This document shows positions 9,408-16,110 of a stretch of 24,234 nucleotides of DNA, piece after piece (the stretch's first letter is position 1; each line of letters opens with the position of its first letter). The stretch spans positions 1-24,234 of the forward strand of contig CAYUFA010000039.1 of assembly GCA_964443845.1 (NCBI GenBank), written 5' to 3'. The DNA comes from UBA9214 sp964443845. GTDB taxonomy: Bacteria; Pseudomonadota; Gammaproteobacteria; UBA9214. Position numbers and translations under genes: made by a program. The notes beneath the pieces were generated by a model, which saw only the letters and a list, made by a program, of their open reading frames with translations, had not been told where the DNA came from and searched no databases.

Positions 9408-9872
9408 ATGGGTTTCGCACTCTTGTTGCATCTGCTGGCCGCCGTGATCTGGGTGGGCGGGATGTTTTTTGCCTACATGGCGCTGCGCCCGGTCGCGGCC
9501 AGCCAGCTGGAGCCACCGCTCCGCCTGGCCCTCTGGGCCGGCGTGTTCAGCCGCTTTTTCCCCTGGGTGTTCGCGGCCATCGCCACCCTGCTGGTGAGCG
9601 GATTCTGGATGGTTCTCGGCTACTACGGCGGCTTTGCCGCGGTCGGCCTGTACGTGCACATCATGCTCTGGCTCGGGAGTGCGATGATCCTGATCTTCCT
9701 GCATGTGTACTTCGCACCGTTCCGGCGCCTGCGGCGTGCCGTGGCCGGGGCCGACTGGCCGGCCGGCGGCAAGGCGCTGGGGCAGATCCGCATCCTCGTC
9801 GGTATCAACCTGCTGCTCGGTCTGCTGGTCGTGGCCGTGGCTTCCGGCGGACGCTACCTGCTCGCGCAGTAA
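9408..9872 (+). CDS. CopD-like integral membrane protein
   Basis: The 154-residue protein has four predicted membrane helices (about 1-22, 40-66, 74-102 and 126-150). It starts MGFALLLHLLAAVIWVGGMFFAYMALRP, the His- and Trp-containing first helix typical of CopD/YqhB-like family members. Further His residues (VHIMLW, FLHVYF) could bind haem or copper. The CopD domain is linked to copper resistance, but many stand-alone members have no assigned role. ATG 9408 has a ctgggag ribosome-binding site; an in-frame start at 9360 would add an implausible polar leader. A -10-like TACAAT lies at 9356-9361. Confidence 0.82.
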   Translation: MGFALLLHLLAAVIWVGGMFFAYMALRPVAASQLEPPLRLALWAGVFSRFFPWVFAAIATLLVSGFWMVLGYYGGFAAVGLYVHIMLWLGSAMILIFLHVYFAPFRRLRRAVAGADWPAGGKALGQIRILVGINLLLGLLVVAVASGGRYLLAQ

Positions 9873-10037
9873 TCGGTGCGCCGTGTTGTGGTGCAGCACG
9901 GCCGGCACACGTTCATGCAGTGCCTTTGAGATAGCGCGAGAGACCTGCGGCGGGCCGCGCGGGCACGGGACGGAGGACCGCTGCGTGCACGCATCCACGG
10001 CGGAATTCCTGCATCCTGCCGGTAACGGGCCGGCATC

Positions 10038-10066
10038 TTGCCGATTGTCGCGCTGCGGTCTACGAT
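10038..10066 (+). promoter_or_regulatory. Candidate sigma70-type promoter for the DsrC/TusE-like gene
   Basis: TTGCCG (10038-10043) and TACGAT (10061-10066) are separated by exactly 17 bases, and each matches 4 of 6 consensus bases. They lie 54 bases before the ATG of the DsrC-like gene in an otherwise gene-free 247-bp gap. The spacing is the main support. Confidence 0.4.
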
Positions 10067-10119
10067 GTTACTGAGTCAATCGGTTTTGAGCCGTCCTATC
10101 ATCGGAGGTGGAATGCATC

Positions 10120-10473
10120 ATGGCGACAATCGCTGACATCAGTACCGGATCGGTTCCGGATTTTCCGAATGCACCACAGGGCTGGACCAGGGAAGAAGCG
10201 CTGGAAACGGCCCGGTCGTGCGGGCTGGTTCCCGGCGAATCGCACTGGGAGGTGGTACGCGCGCTGCAGGAATTTTATGCGCGGCACGAGGAAGGAGAGG
10301 GGATTCGCCCGCGGGATTTGCGTGATGCGCTCGACGAGAAATTTCATGCGCGCGGGGGGATCAAGTTTTTGTACGAGTTGTTTCCCGGTGGCCCGATTCA
10401 CCAGGGTTGCGAGCTTGCCGGCCTGTCGCCTCCGCCCGGCTCCGCGGATCCCGGTTTCGGCAGCGTGCAGTAA
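10120..10473 (+). CDS. TusE/DsrC/DsvC family sulfur-relay-like protein lacking the terminal cysteine
   Basis: The 117-residue protein has the DsrC fold signature: GLVPGESHWEVVRALQEFY (36-53), IRPRDLRDALDEKF (62-75) and the GGIKFLYELFPGGP loop (79-92). DsrC carries sulfur as a trisulfide between two C-terminal cysteines in dissimilatory sulfur metabolism; TusE uses only the last one for tRNA 2-thiouridine synthesis. Here Cys97 (HQGCELAGL) sits at the DsrC CysB position. The position 11 residues on, where CysA should be, is Ser108, followed by a 9-residue extra tail. It is therefore neither a standard DsrC nor a TusE, and may be regulatory. The start ATG is 9 bases after a strong ggaggtg. No dsrAB or tus genes are nearby; a frameshifted small gene follows. 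Confidence 0.87.
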   Translation: MATIADISTGSVPDFPNAPQGWTREEALETARSCGLVPGESHWEVVRALQEFYARHEEGEGIRPRDLRDALDEKFHARGGIKFLYELFPGGPIHQGCELAGLSPPPGSADPGFGSVQ

Positions 10474-10524
10474 CCCGGCCGGACCGGACCGTCCGGCGGG
10501 CCGGTTACGGGATCCCGGGTGCTG

Positions 10525-10904
10525 ATGGTGCAGGAAATCCGCTGTCCGAACGGCAGGTCCCTGCAGGTCGCACTCGGTCGCGCCGCCCGGCGTGCCCTCG
10601 ACCTGCGCCAGGAAGCCCTGTGTCTCGAGCTGGAACTCTACTTCAGTTGCCTGGTGCGCAAGCGCGTCCATGTGCGCGAGTCCGCGGACGGCCCCGGATT
10701 CCTGCCCGTCATGGACAAGCTGCACGTGCGATTCCGGCCGGTGGTGACAAGACCTGTGCGCTGCGCGAGGTGGCTGTCAGCAATCCACCGCTACGGGACA
10801 TGCCGATGCTCCGGGCGGACCGCTATTTCCCGCACTGGCTGACACTGGATTACCGGGGCGGCCGCTGGCTGGCGGAATTCGGGTATTCCACACTTCCCGA
10901 CTGA
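10525..10904 (+). pseudogene. Frameshifted small hypothetical gene downstream of the DsrC-like gene
   Basis: Two adjacent frames together make one plausible protein. The first runs from ATG 10525 (MVQEIRCPNGRSLQVALGRAARRAL ... LHVRFRPVVT). The second continues from about 10749 as KTCALREVAVSNPPLRDMPMLRADRYFPHWLTLDYRGG to the TGA at 10902-10904. Reading GTG-GTG-ACA then AAG needs a -1 shift, as if one A had been lost from a short A-run at 10749-10750. Beyond that point the first frame becomes Arg/Cys-rich noise. No slippery heptamer is present, so programmed frameshifting is unlikely; a mutation or a sequencing error explains it. I do not know the family. It follows the DsrC-like gene by 51 bases and may share its transcript. 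Confidence 0.6.
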
Positions 10905-11063
10905 TTTTCCGTGCTGCAGCGCAACTCGCGGGTGTGACCGGGTGCACGTTCCCCTGCCGGCCCGCGCGCGTGGTCACGGATCCGGCAACGTCTGATTGCA
11001 AGCCCGGCGGGACGCGGGTAGGGTTAACTTACGGCTTTGTGAAATCATTCCAGGGAGGGTCTC

Positions 11064-12077
11064 ATGGCACGGGCAAGTATACGGTTGCTGGGAACCGGTT
11101 TGGGCTTGTTGCTGGCCGGTTGCGGAGGCGGCGGGGGCGGCAGCGCCGTCGTGAGCCAGTTTTCGGGAGTCAGCGTGACTTCCGCCAACGTGAATACCGC
11201 CACGGCCGTGGTGGTGGACTCCTCGAATGTGGCCGATGGTTCATCGGGCGGGGTGGCGTTTCTGACCGGTGTGGTCACACAAACCGGCCCGGGCGATTTT
11301 CACTTCGCGGACTTTGCCCTGCAGCAGCTCGCGCGCATCGCCGCGCAGCCACCGTCCTCGAACACCCTCACCGGGGTCAGCGGCAGTGGCTCACTGGACT
11401 GCGCCGCTGCGGGGCGCGTGTTGTACACGGCCACGGTGAGCAATCCGAACTATCTCACGGTCGGTGACATGTTCCATCTGCAGTTCGTGGGTTGCCAGGA
11501 GAACGGCAGCACCCTGGATGGTGCGTTTGCCATGACCGTCAATGCCGTCTCGGCGAATTTCGATCCCAGCGCACCGGCGGCCCCGTACAACCTGACGATT
11601 GCTACCGAGTTGGCTAATTTCTCGGCCATCGATGCCACGAGTAACGTGCTGGCCAACGGGGACCTGACCATCGCGACCAGCGATAACGGTGCCGGCTACA
11701 CGACCCTGGAGCTCAGCGGTAATGCCCTGGGCGCAAAGGAAGGCACGGAATCGGCGGTGCTGACTGACTACGACTATCTGCTGACCTCGGATTCGACGAG
11801 TGGCGATTTCACCCTGGATGCCATGGCCACCGTCGGTTCCAGCAAGCTGGGCGGCTCGGTGTCGTTCATGACCACTACCACCTTCTCGGGCAATGTCAGT
11901 CAATCCGGCGGAAATTTCACGGCGGGCGAATTGCAGATCACCAGCAATATCGACGCTTCCAACGCCATCGTGACGGCGCTTTCCGATGGCACCAACGTGC
12001 AGATACGGCTCGACGAGTCGGGTGGGGGGAGCTACACCACCAGCATGACCACCTGGAGCGATCTCGCCGCGTTGTAA
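11064..12077 (+). CDS. Hypothetical lipoprotein, beta-rich
   Basis: The 337-residue precursor has a clear lipoprotein signal: a positively charged start, a hydrophobic core (LLGTGLGLLLAGC) and the lipobox LLLAGC with Cys20, then a flexible run of six glycines. The mature part is rich in Ser, Thr, Gly, Ala and Asn, with many alternating beta-type segments (for example GNFTAGELQITSNI and TNVQIRLDESGGGSY). Two cysteines (about 112 and 142, in SLDCAAAG and FVGCQENG) could form a disulfide. No enzymatic motif is visible, so it is probably a periplasm-facing or surface lipoprotein of unknown role. The ATG has a strong agggagg ribosome-binding site. It is monocistronic by context. Confidence 0.8.
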   Translation: MARASIRLLGTGLGLLLAGCGGGGGGSAVVSQFSGVSVTSANVNTATAVVVDSSNVADGSSGGVAFLTGVVTQTGPGDFHFADFALQQLARIAAQPPSSNTLTGVSGSGSLDCAAAGRVLYTATVSNPNYLTVGDMFHLQFVGCQENGSTLDGAFAMTVNAVSANFDPSAPAAPYNLTIATELANFSAIDATSNVLANGDLTIATSDNGAGYTTLELSGNALGAKEGTESAVLTDYDYLLTSDSTSGDFTLDAMATVGSSKLGGSVSFMTTTTFSGNVSQSGGNFTAGELQITSNIDASNAIVTALSDGTNVQIRLDESGGGSYTTSMTTWSDLAAL

Positions 12078-12546
12078 CCACCCGCCGGTTGCCCGCAGGG
12101 CACGCGACGCGTGCGCTGCGGGTGAACCCCTGCGGGGGGTGGCCGGAGCCCGCCGGCTGTCCCCGGCCTTCAGCACCGTCATCCTTTGCTGCGCGCCGCC
12201 CGCAAGGAGGCGTCATGCGGTGCAGCGCCGGGTGCGGAGTTCACGAACCCGACGCTGCTGCTGAGCCTGTCGCCGGTTTTCCGGTTACAGGGGGGGCAGC
12301 GGACTGCCGCCGCTACCGGCCACGGCAGGTACGCCCGGGCGAGCAGGGTCGCGAGACCGTGGTAACGCATCGAGCTCTTCGGGCAGGCCGCCCCGGCCTG
12401 TTCCTGAACACGGGCGGCGGGCACGCACAGCCGTGCAGGAATCCGCGTGCGCTGCCTGTACCACGGACTACATACACGCGGACGACCGGGAAAGATCCTG
12501 CCCGAACCGGCCAGACGGCGCTGCGGGCAGCGTTCCGGTGGGGATG
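12078..12546. other. About 470 bp without a credible gene, between convergent genes
   Basis: The stretch lies between the ends of the lipoprotein gene and tcdA. It contains the strong hairpin described separately. Short open frames occur on both strands (for example 12179-12424 minus and a frame from 12215 plus with an aaggagg upstream), but their composition is low in conserved-looking segments and the plus frame runs into the antisense of tcdA. I see no tRNA, repeat array or transposase remnant. Confidence 0.5.
12092..12122 (+). terminator. Strong GC-rich hairpin after the lipoprotein gene
   Basis: Arms cccgcagggcacgc (12092-12105) and gcgtgcgctgcggg (12109-12122) pair over 14 positions with one mismatch and a 3-base loop, 15 bases after the lipoprotein stop. 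No T-run follows, so it is not a classic intrinsic terminator. It may act as a 3' stabiliser or a pause for Rho-dependent termination. Confidence 0.4.
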
Positions 12547-13356
12547 TCAGTGCCCGACGGAGAGTTTATTCAGGACATGGGCTGCGGCTGCAAGCCCGAA
12601 GCCGGCGGTGACCGGCATGACCGAGCCCAGTCCGCCGGCGCAGGTGAGGCCGCCCCCGGCATGGTCGGGACGGGCCGGGCTGATGGAGCCGTCTGCAGCC
12701 GGGAAGACCGGGTTTTCCAGCGAGTAGACGCACGGTACATCGAAGCGACGCCGTGGATTCTTCGGGAAGCCGTATTCCGTGCGCAGCAGCTTGCGGGTCC
12801 TGGAAATCAATGCATCGTGCTCGGTCCGGCTCAGGTCGCTGACCCGGATACGCGTCGGGTCGGTCTGTCCACCGGCGCCGCCGACCGTGATCACGCGCAG
12901 GCGGTTGCGCCGGCAGTGCGCGATCAGCCGGGCCTTGGTGCGAAAGCCGTCGATGCAGTCGATGATGTAGTCAAAGGGGCCGGCCAGCAGCGTGGCGAGG
13001 TTGTCGACGGTGACGAAGTCCTCGACCGCATGCACCCGGCAGTCGGGATTGATCTCGCAGATGCGGGTACGCATCACCCCGACCTTGGCCATACCCAGCG
13101 TCGCGGTCAGTGCGGGTAACTGGCGGTTGATGTTGGATTCGGCCACGTGGTCCAGGTCCACCAGGGTGAGTTCGCCGATGGCGGAGCGCGCCAGCGCCTC
13201 GGCGGCCCAGGAACCGACCCCGCCGATGCCCAGCACGCACACGTGCGCGGCGTGAAACCGGGCCAGGGCGGCGCGGCCGTAGAGCCGGGCGATGCCACCG
13301 AAGCGGCGCTCCGGATCGGCGCCGGCACGGCCGGCGGGCGGGGGTGAGGTGGACAT
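12547..13356 (-). CDS. tcdA: tRNA threonylcarbamoyladenosine dehydratase TcdA (CsdL)
   Basis: The 269-residue E1/ThiF-like protein (E. coli TcdA is 268) uses ATP to convert t6A37 in ANN-decoding tRNAs to its cyclic form. It keeps RFGGIARLYG (18-27), the nucleotide-binding GIGGVGSWAAEALARS (43-58), the acidic ELTLVDLDHVAESNINRQLPA segment, the VIDxIDxxRxKAxLIxxCRR-like stretch (DCIDGFRTKARLIAHCRRN), VGGAGGQTDPT, and the C-terminal TCAGGLGSVMPVTAGFGL. ATG 13356 starts the family-length protein; the longer frame to 13731 lies antisense to the TatD gene. Its sulfur-transfer partners CsdA/CsdE are not here. It is divergent from the tatD-like gene with 78 bases between starts. Confidence 0.95.
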   Translation of the reverse strand: MSTSPPPAGRAGADPERRFGGIARLYGRAALARFHAAHVCVLGIGGVGSWAAEALARSAIGELTLVDLDHVAESNINRQLPALTATLGMAKVGVMRTRICEINPDCRVHAVEDFVTVDNLATLLAGPFDYIIDCIDGFRTKARLIAHCRRNRLRVITVGGAGGQTDPTRIRVSDLSRTEHDALISRTRKLLRTEYGFPKNPRRRFDVPCVYSLENPVFPAADGSISPARPDHAGGGLTCAGGLGSVMPVTAGFGLAAAAHVLNKLSVGH

Positions 13357-13434
13357 GCCGGCAACATACCAGAAAACGCCGCAGCGACCAGCCACGGGCT
13401 GGGCGACACTCCGCATCCTGCTTACAATGCCGGT

Positions 13435-14220
13435 ATGGAACTGATCGATACCCATTGCCACATCGACGTCACGGAGTTTGACGCGGACCGCGACGCGGTG
13501 CTGGCGCGCAGCCGGGCGCAGGGCGTGGCTGCCATCGTGGTGCCCGGAGTCGAGGCGGGCACCTGGGCGCACCTGCTGGCCTGCTGTGCCAGCGCGCGGG
13601 ACCTGTACCCCGCGCTCGGTCTGCACCCGGTGTACCTGGCACGGCACCGTGACGAGCACGTGCGCGCACTGGAGCGCCGGGCCGGTGCAACGGCGTTGCT
13701 GGCGATCGGCGAGATCGGCCTGGATTACCATGTGGCGGACCTCGACCGCGACCGGCAGCAGGCGCTGTTCGAGGCGCAGCTCGAGGTGGCGCGCAGCTGC
13801 GGCCTGCCGGTCCTGTTACATGTGCGCAAGGCGCATGACGCCGTGCTGGCCACGCTGCGGCGCATCCGGGTGAGCGGGGGTATCTGCCATGCCTTCAACG
13901 GCAGCCCGCAACAGGCCGCGCAATACCGTGATCTCGGTTTCCGGCTGGGATTCGGCGGCATGCTGACGTTCGAACGCTCCAGCCGGCTGCGTGCGCTGGC
14001 CCGGACACTGCCCCTGGAGGATATCGTGCTGGAAACCGACGCCCCGGACATGACGGTGGCCCAGCACCACGGCGCGCGCAACAGCCCGGAATACCTGCCG
14101 TACTGCCTCACCGCGCTGGCGCAGCAGCGTGCTCTGCCGGAAGCCGAGGTGGCGGCGGCAACCACCGCCAGTGCCCGGGCCGTGTTGCGCCTGTCCGACT
14201 TCGATCAGCGGGGTGCCTGA
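13435..14220 (+). CDS. TatD family metal-dependent hydrolase (YjjV-like)
   Basis: The 261-residue TIM-barrel hydrolase has all metal ligands of the TatD family: His7 and His9 in DTHCHID, Glu93 in GEIGLDY, His129 in LLHVRKAHD, His152 in CHAFNGS and Asp202 in LETDAPDM. The ETDAPDM wording and length match YjjV more than TatD or YcfH. TatD proteins are Mg-dependent DNases or phosphoesterases; YjjV-type substrates are not firmly known. It begins the tight tatD-GGCT-DUF2905-cupin cluster; the next gene starts 4 bases after its stop. A -10-like TACAAT lies at 13423-13428, only a few bases before the ATG, so the gene might have a very short leader. Confidence 0.92.
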   Translation: MELIDTHCHIDVTEFDADRDAVLARSRAQGVAAIVVPGVEAGTWAHLLACCASARDLYPALGLHPVYLARHRDEHVRALERRAGATALLAIGEIGLDYHVADLDRDRQQALFEAQLEVARSCGLPVLLHVRKAHDAVLATLRRIRVSGGICHAFNGSPQQAAQYRDLGFRLGFGGMLTFERSSRLRALARTLPLEDIVLETDAPDMTVAQHHGARNSPEYLPYCLTALAQQRALPEAEVAAATTASARAVLRLSDFDQRGA

Positions 14221-14224
14221 ACCC

Positions 14225-14644
14225 ATGCGCCTGTTCTGCTACGGTACCCTGCAGTTTCCCGAGGTGATGGAACGGGCCTGTGGCAGCCGCTGCAGCGGAG
14301 TGCCGGCCGTGCTCGACAACCATGCCTGCTACACGATGCGCGACCAGGTGTTTCCCGGAATCCGGCCGGCGCCGGGGATGTACACCCGCGGCACCCTGTA
14401 TGCCGGCCTCGGCCGGTTGCAGCTGGGCCGGCTCGATGAATTCGAAAGCGACTTCTACCAGCGCGTTCGCGTGCTGGTGACCGACGCGCAGGAACGTCCC
14501 TGCGAGGCCTGGGTCTACCTCGTGCGTCCGGAGGAGCATGGCCGGCTGACGGCTGAGCCGTGGGACCGGGCCTGGTTTGAACGGATGCACCTGCGGACCT
14601 ACCTGCAGGGTATCGGACGGGGCCGGTCATGGGACGAATCCTGA
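14225..14644 (+). CDS. Gamma-glutamylcyclotransferase-like (AIG2/BtrG fold) protein
   Basis: The 139-residue protein starts with the family signature FCYGTLQFPEV (4-14) and has the substrate-loop and catalytic region LDEFESDFYQRVRVLV, where Glu74 is the likely general acid/base. The family releases 5-oxoproline from gamma-glutamyl amines or dipeptides, but many small bacterial members have unknown substrates. The start is 4 bases after the tatD-like stop, and its last 16 bases overlap the DUF2905 gene, so the cluster is co-transcribed. Confidence 0.88.
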   Translation: MRLFCYGTLQFPEVMERACGSRCSGVPAVLDNHACYTMRDQVFPGIRPAPGMYTRGTLYAGLGRLQLGRLDEFESDFYQRVRVLVTDAQERPCEAWVYLVRPEEHGRLTAEPWDRAWFERMHLRTYLQGIGRGRSWDES

Positions 14645-14838
14645 TCCTGGCCGGTCTGGCGTTGCTGGTGCTGGGGATCCTGCTCAGCTTCGCCCCCGGC
14701 CTGTTCGGCTGGTTTGGCCACCTGCCGGGTGACATCCGCCGGGAAGGCGAGCACGGGACCTTGTTCATCCCGATCACTTCGATGATCATCATCAGTATCG
14801 TGATCAGCCTGCTCATCAACCTGTGGTTCCGGCGCTGA
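14629..14838 (+). CDS. DUF2905 small membrane protein
   Basis: The 69-residue protein has two hydrophobic helices (about 4-26 and 46-66) around the conserved polar loop FGHLPGDIRREGEHGTLFIPITSM, which is the DUF2905 signature (LPGDI near the middle, F.PITSMI before helix 2). Function is unknown; members are small inner-membrane proteins. Its start overlaps the previous gene by 16 bases, indicating coupled translation. Confidence 0.88.
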   Translation: MGRILILAGLALLVLGILLSFAPGLFGWFGHLPGDIRREGEHGTLFIPITSMIIISIVISLLINLWFRR

Positions 14839-14858
14839 GCGCCCGGGCAGGAGGCGGC

Positions 14859-15137
14859 ATGATTACCGTGGAAAGCGGCCTGACGCGGGAGGAACTCGAA
14901 CAGTGCGGGGTATTTGACTGGCCGGTCTGGGAGCGGGAGGTCGCGCGCTTCGAATGGAGTTATGACGCGGCGGAATCCTGTTATCTCCTCGCCGGGGAAG
15001 TCACGGTCACGCCTCAGGGGGGTTCTCCGGTCCGCATCGTGGCCGGCGACTATGTCACCTTCGCCGCCGGCCTGCTCTGCGTCTGGGACATTCGTGTGCC
15101 GGTGCGCAAGCATTATGCTTTTAATGTTTCTAGATAA
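14859..15137 (+). CDS. Small cupin domain protein (DUF861-like)
   Basis: The 92-residue single-cupin protein has the run FEWSYDAAESCYLLAGEVTVTP (about 28-49), GDYVTFAAGLLCVWDI and VPVRKHYAFNV, matching the small cupin_3/DUF861 group distantly related to ureidoglycine aminohydrolase. The usual metal histidines are reduced; Glu and Tyr remain in the first motif, so catalysis is uncertain. ATG 14859 follows a caggagg ribosome-binding site; the longer frame from 14823 overlaps the DUF2905 end. It closes the four-gene cluster. Confidence 0.85.
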   Translation: MITVESGLTREELEQCGVFDWPVWEREVARFEWSYDAAESCYLLAGEVTVTPQGGSPVRIVAGDYVTFAAGLLCVWDIRVPVRKHYAFNVSR

Positions 15138-15169
15138 CGAATGTAGTTAACTGATTTATAATAACTAAC
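15133..15169 (+). promoter_or_regulatory. AT-rich promoter of the universal stress protein gene
   Basis: A perfect TATAAT (15157-15162) lies in a distinct AT-rich island in a GC-rich region, 56 bases before the usp ATG. The expected -35 position (about 15134-15139) has no good hexamer, which would suit a stationary-phase sigma factor or an activator. TAAC recurs at 15135, 15148, 15162 and 15166. The island begins at the stop codon of the cupin gene. Confidence 0.5.
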
Positions 15170-15218
15170 AGGAGCCATAAAGCGGGCGGCAAGGGGTGCC
15201 CGAGCGCAGGAAACAGCC

Positions 15219-16103
15219 ATGACCTACCGCATACTGGTGCCGCTGAACGGCGATGATATCGATGACGAGGCGCTGCCGTACGTGCGCCGGTTTGCCCGGC
15301 GGGAAGACGCCCGCATCACGTTGCTGCACGTGCTGCCCGACCTGAGCGCCCGCGAACAGGCATTTATCAACCAGCAGCGTGACCATGCCTGCCAGGGCCT
15401 GGAAACGTTCCGTGCCCGCCTGGATCACGTGCCGGCGGCCGTGCGCACGGAAGTCCGCATGGGCGAGCCGGTCAGTGAAATCGTGCGCATGGCCGCCCTG
15501 CTGCCGGCGGATCTCATCCTCATGCCGACCCATGCGCGCAAGGGCATCGAGCGCCTGATCACCGGCAGTGTGGCCGAGCATGTCATGCGCCAGGCGCACG
15601 CCCCCCTGCTGCTGCCACCGCTCACGGGCGGCCGCCCCGAGGACCGCGATATCGAGCACCTGTTCGACCGCATCCTGGTGCCCATCGACGGTACCGGCAG
15701 CGGTTACAGCATCATACCGCTGGTGGTCGATTTCGCCCGCTTCTATGGGTCCGAGGTCATCCTGTTCCACGACTATCGCAGTTTCTCGGACAACGGCGAG
15801 GCGCTCGATCACGGCAATATCGATGAGCGAATCGAGGACTACCGTGCGCTGCTGGGGTATGCCGGCATTTCCGTATCGCTGCAATCCGCCAGCAGCGGAC
15901 GTCCCGCCGAGCAGATCCTCGACGCGGTCTCCGGTTCCAACCCGGACGTCATCGCCATGGCCACGCACGGCCGCACCGGGCTGGACCGCCTGACCAAAGG
16001 ATCGGTGGTGGAATACGTGTTGCGCAATGCCACGCGCCCCCTGCTGGTGTGCAGGTCGGACGCCGGACTCACCGCGGAGGTCACGGAGAATTCCCCCGGC
16101 TAG
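15219..16103 (+). CDS. Tandem universal stress protein (two UspA domains)
   Basis: The 294-residue protein holds two Usp domains, about 1-140 (YRILVPLNGDD ... ADLILMPTHARKGIERLITGSVAEHVMRQAHAPLLL) and 148-285 (DRILVPIDGTG ... PDVIAMATHGRTGLDRLTKGSVVEYVLRNATRPLLVC). Domain 2 keeps the ATP-binding loop THG-9x-GS; domain 1 has Ala in place of the loop Gly (THA-9x-GS), so nucleotide binding may be confined to domain 2. Usp proteins help survival in starvation and oxidative or membrane stress. The ATG at 15219 follows an aggaaa. It has its own AT-rich promoter and ends 7 bases from the converging receiver-domain gene. Confidence 0.93.
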   Translation: MTYRILVPLNGDDIDDEALPYVRRFARREDARITLLHVLPDLSAREQAFINQQRDHACQGLETFRARLDHVPAAVRTEVRMGEPVSEIVRMAALLPADLILMPTHARKGIERLITGSVAEHVMRQAHAPLLLPPLTGGRPEDRDIEHLFDRILVPIDGTGSGYSIIPLVVDFARFYGSEVILFHDYRSFSDNGEALDHGNIDERIEDYRALLGYAGISVSLQSASSGRPAEQILDAVSGSNPDVIAMATHGRTGLDRLTKGSVVEYVLRNATRPLLVCRSDAGLTAEVTENSPG

Positions 16104-16110
16104 CCGGTGG

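Noticed and set aside
10741..10760. Programmed -1 frameshift in the small gene after the DsrC-like gene
   Set aside because: No slippery heptamer and no evident downstream pseudoknot; loss of one A explains the shift more simply.
12179..12424. 81-residue minus-strand frame with a CPPC motif
   Set aside because: It has no recognisable family and no convincing ribosome-binding site, and it lies in a region without other support.
12215..12727. Plus-strand frame with an aaggagg site before ATG 12215
   Set aside because: It extends 180 bases antisense into tcdA, and its residues look random (Arg/Gly/Ala/Pro-rich) without conserved segments.
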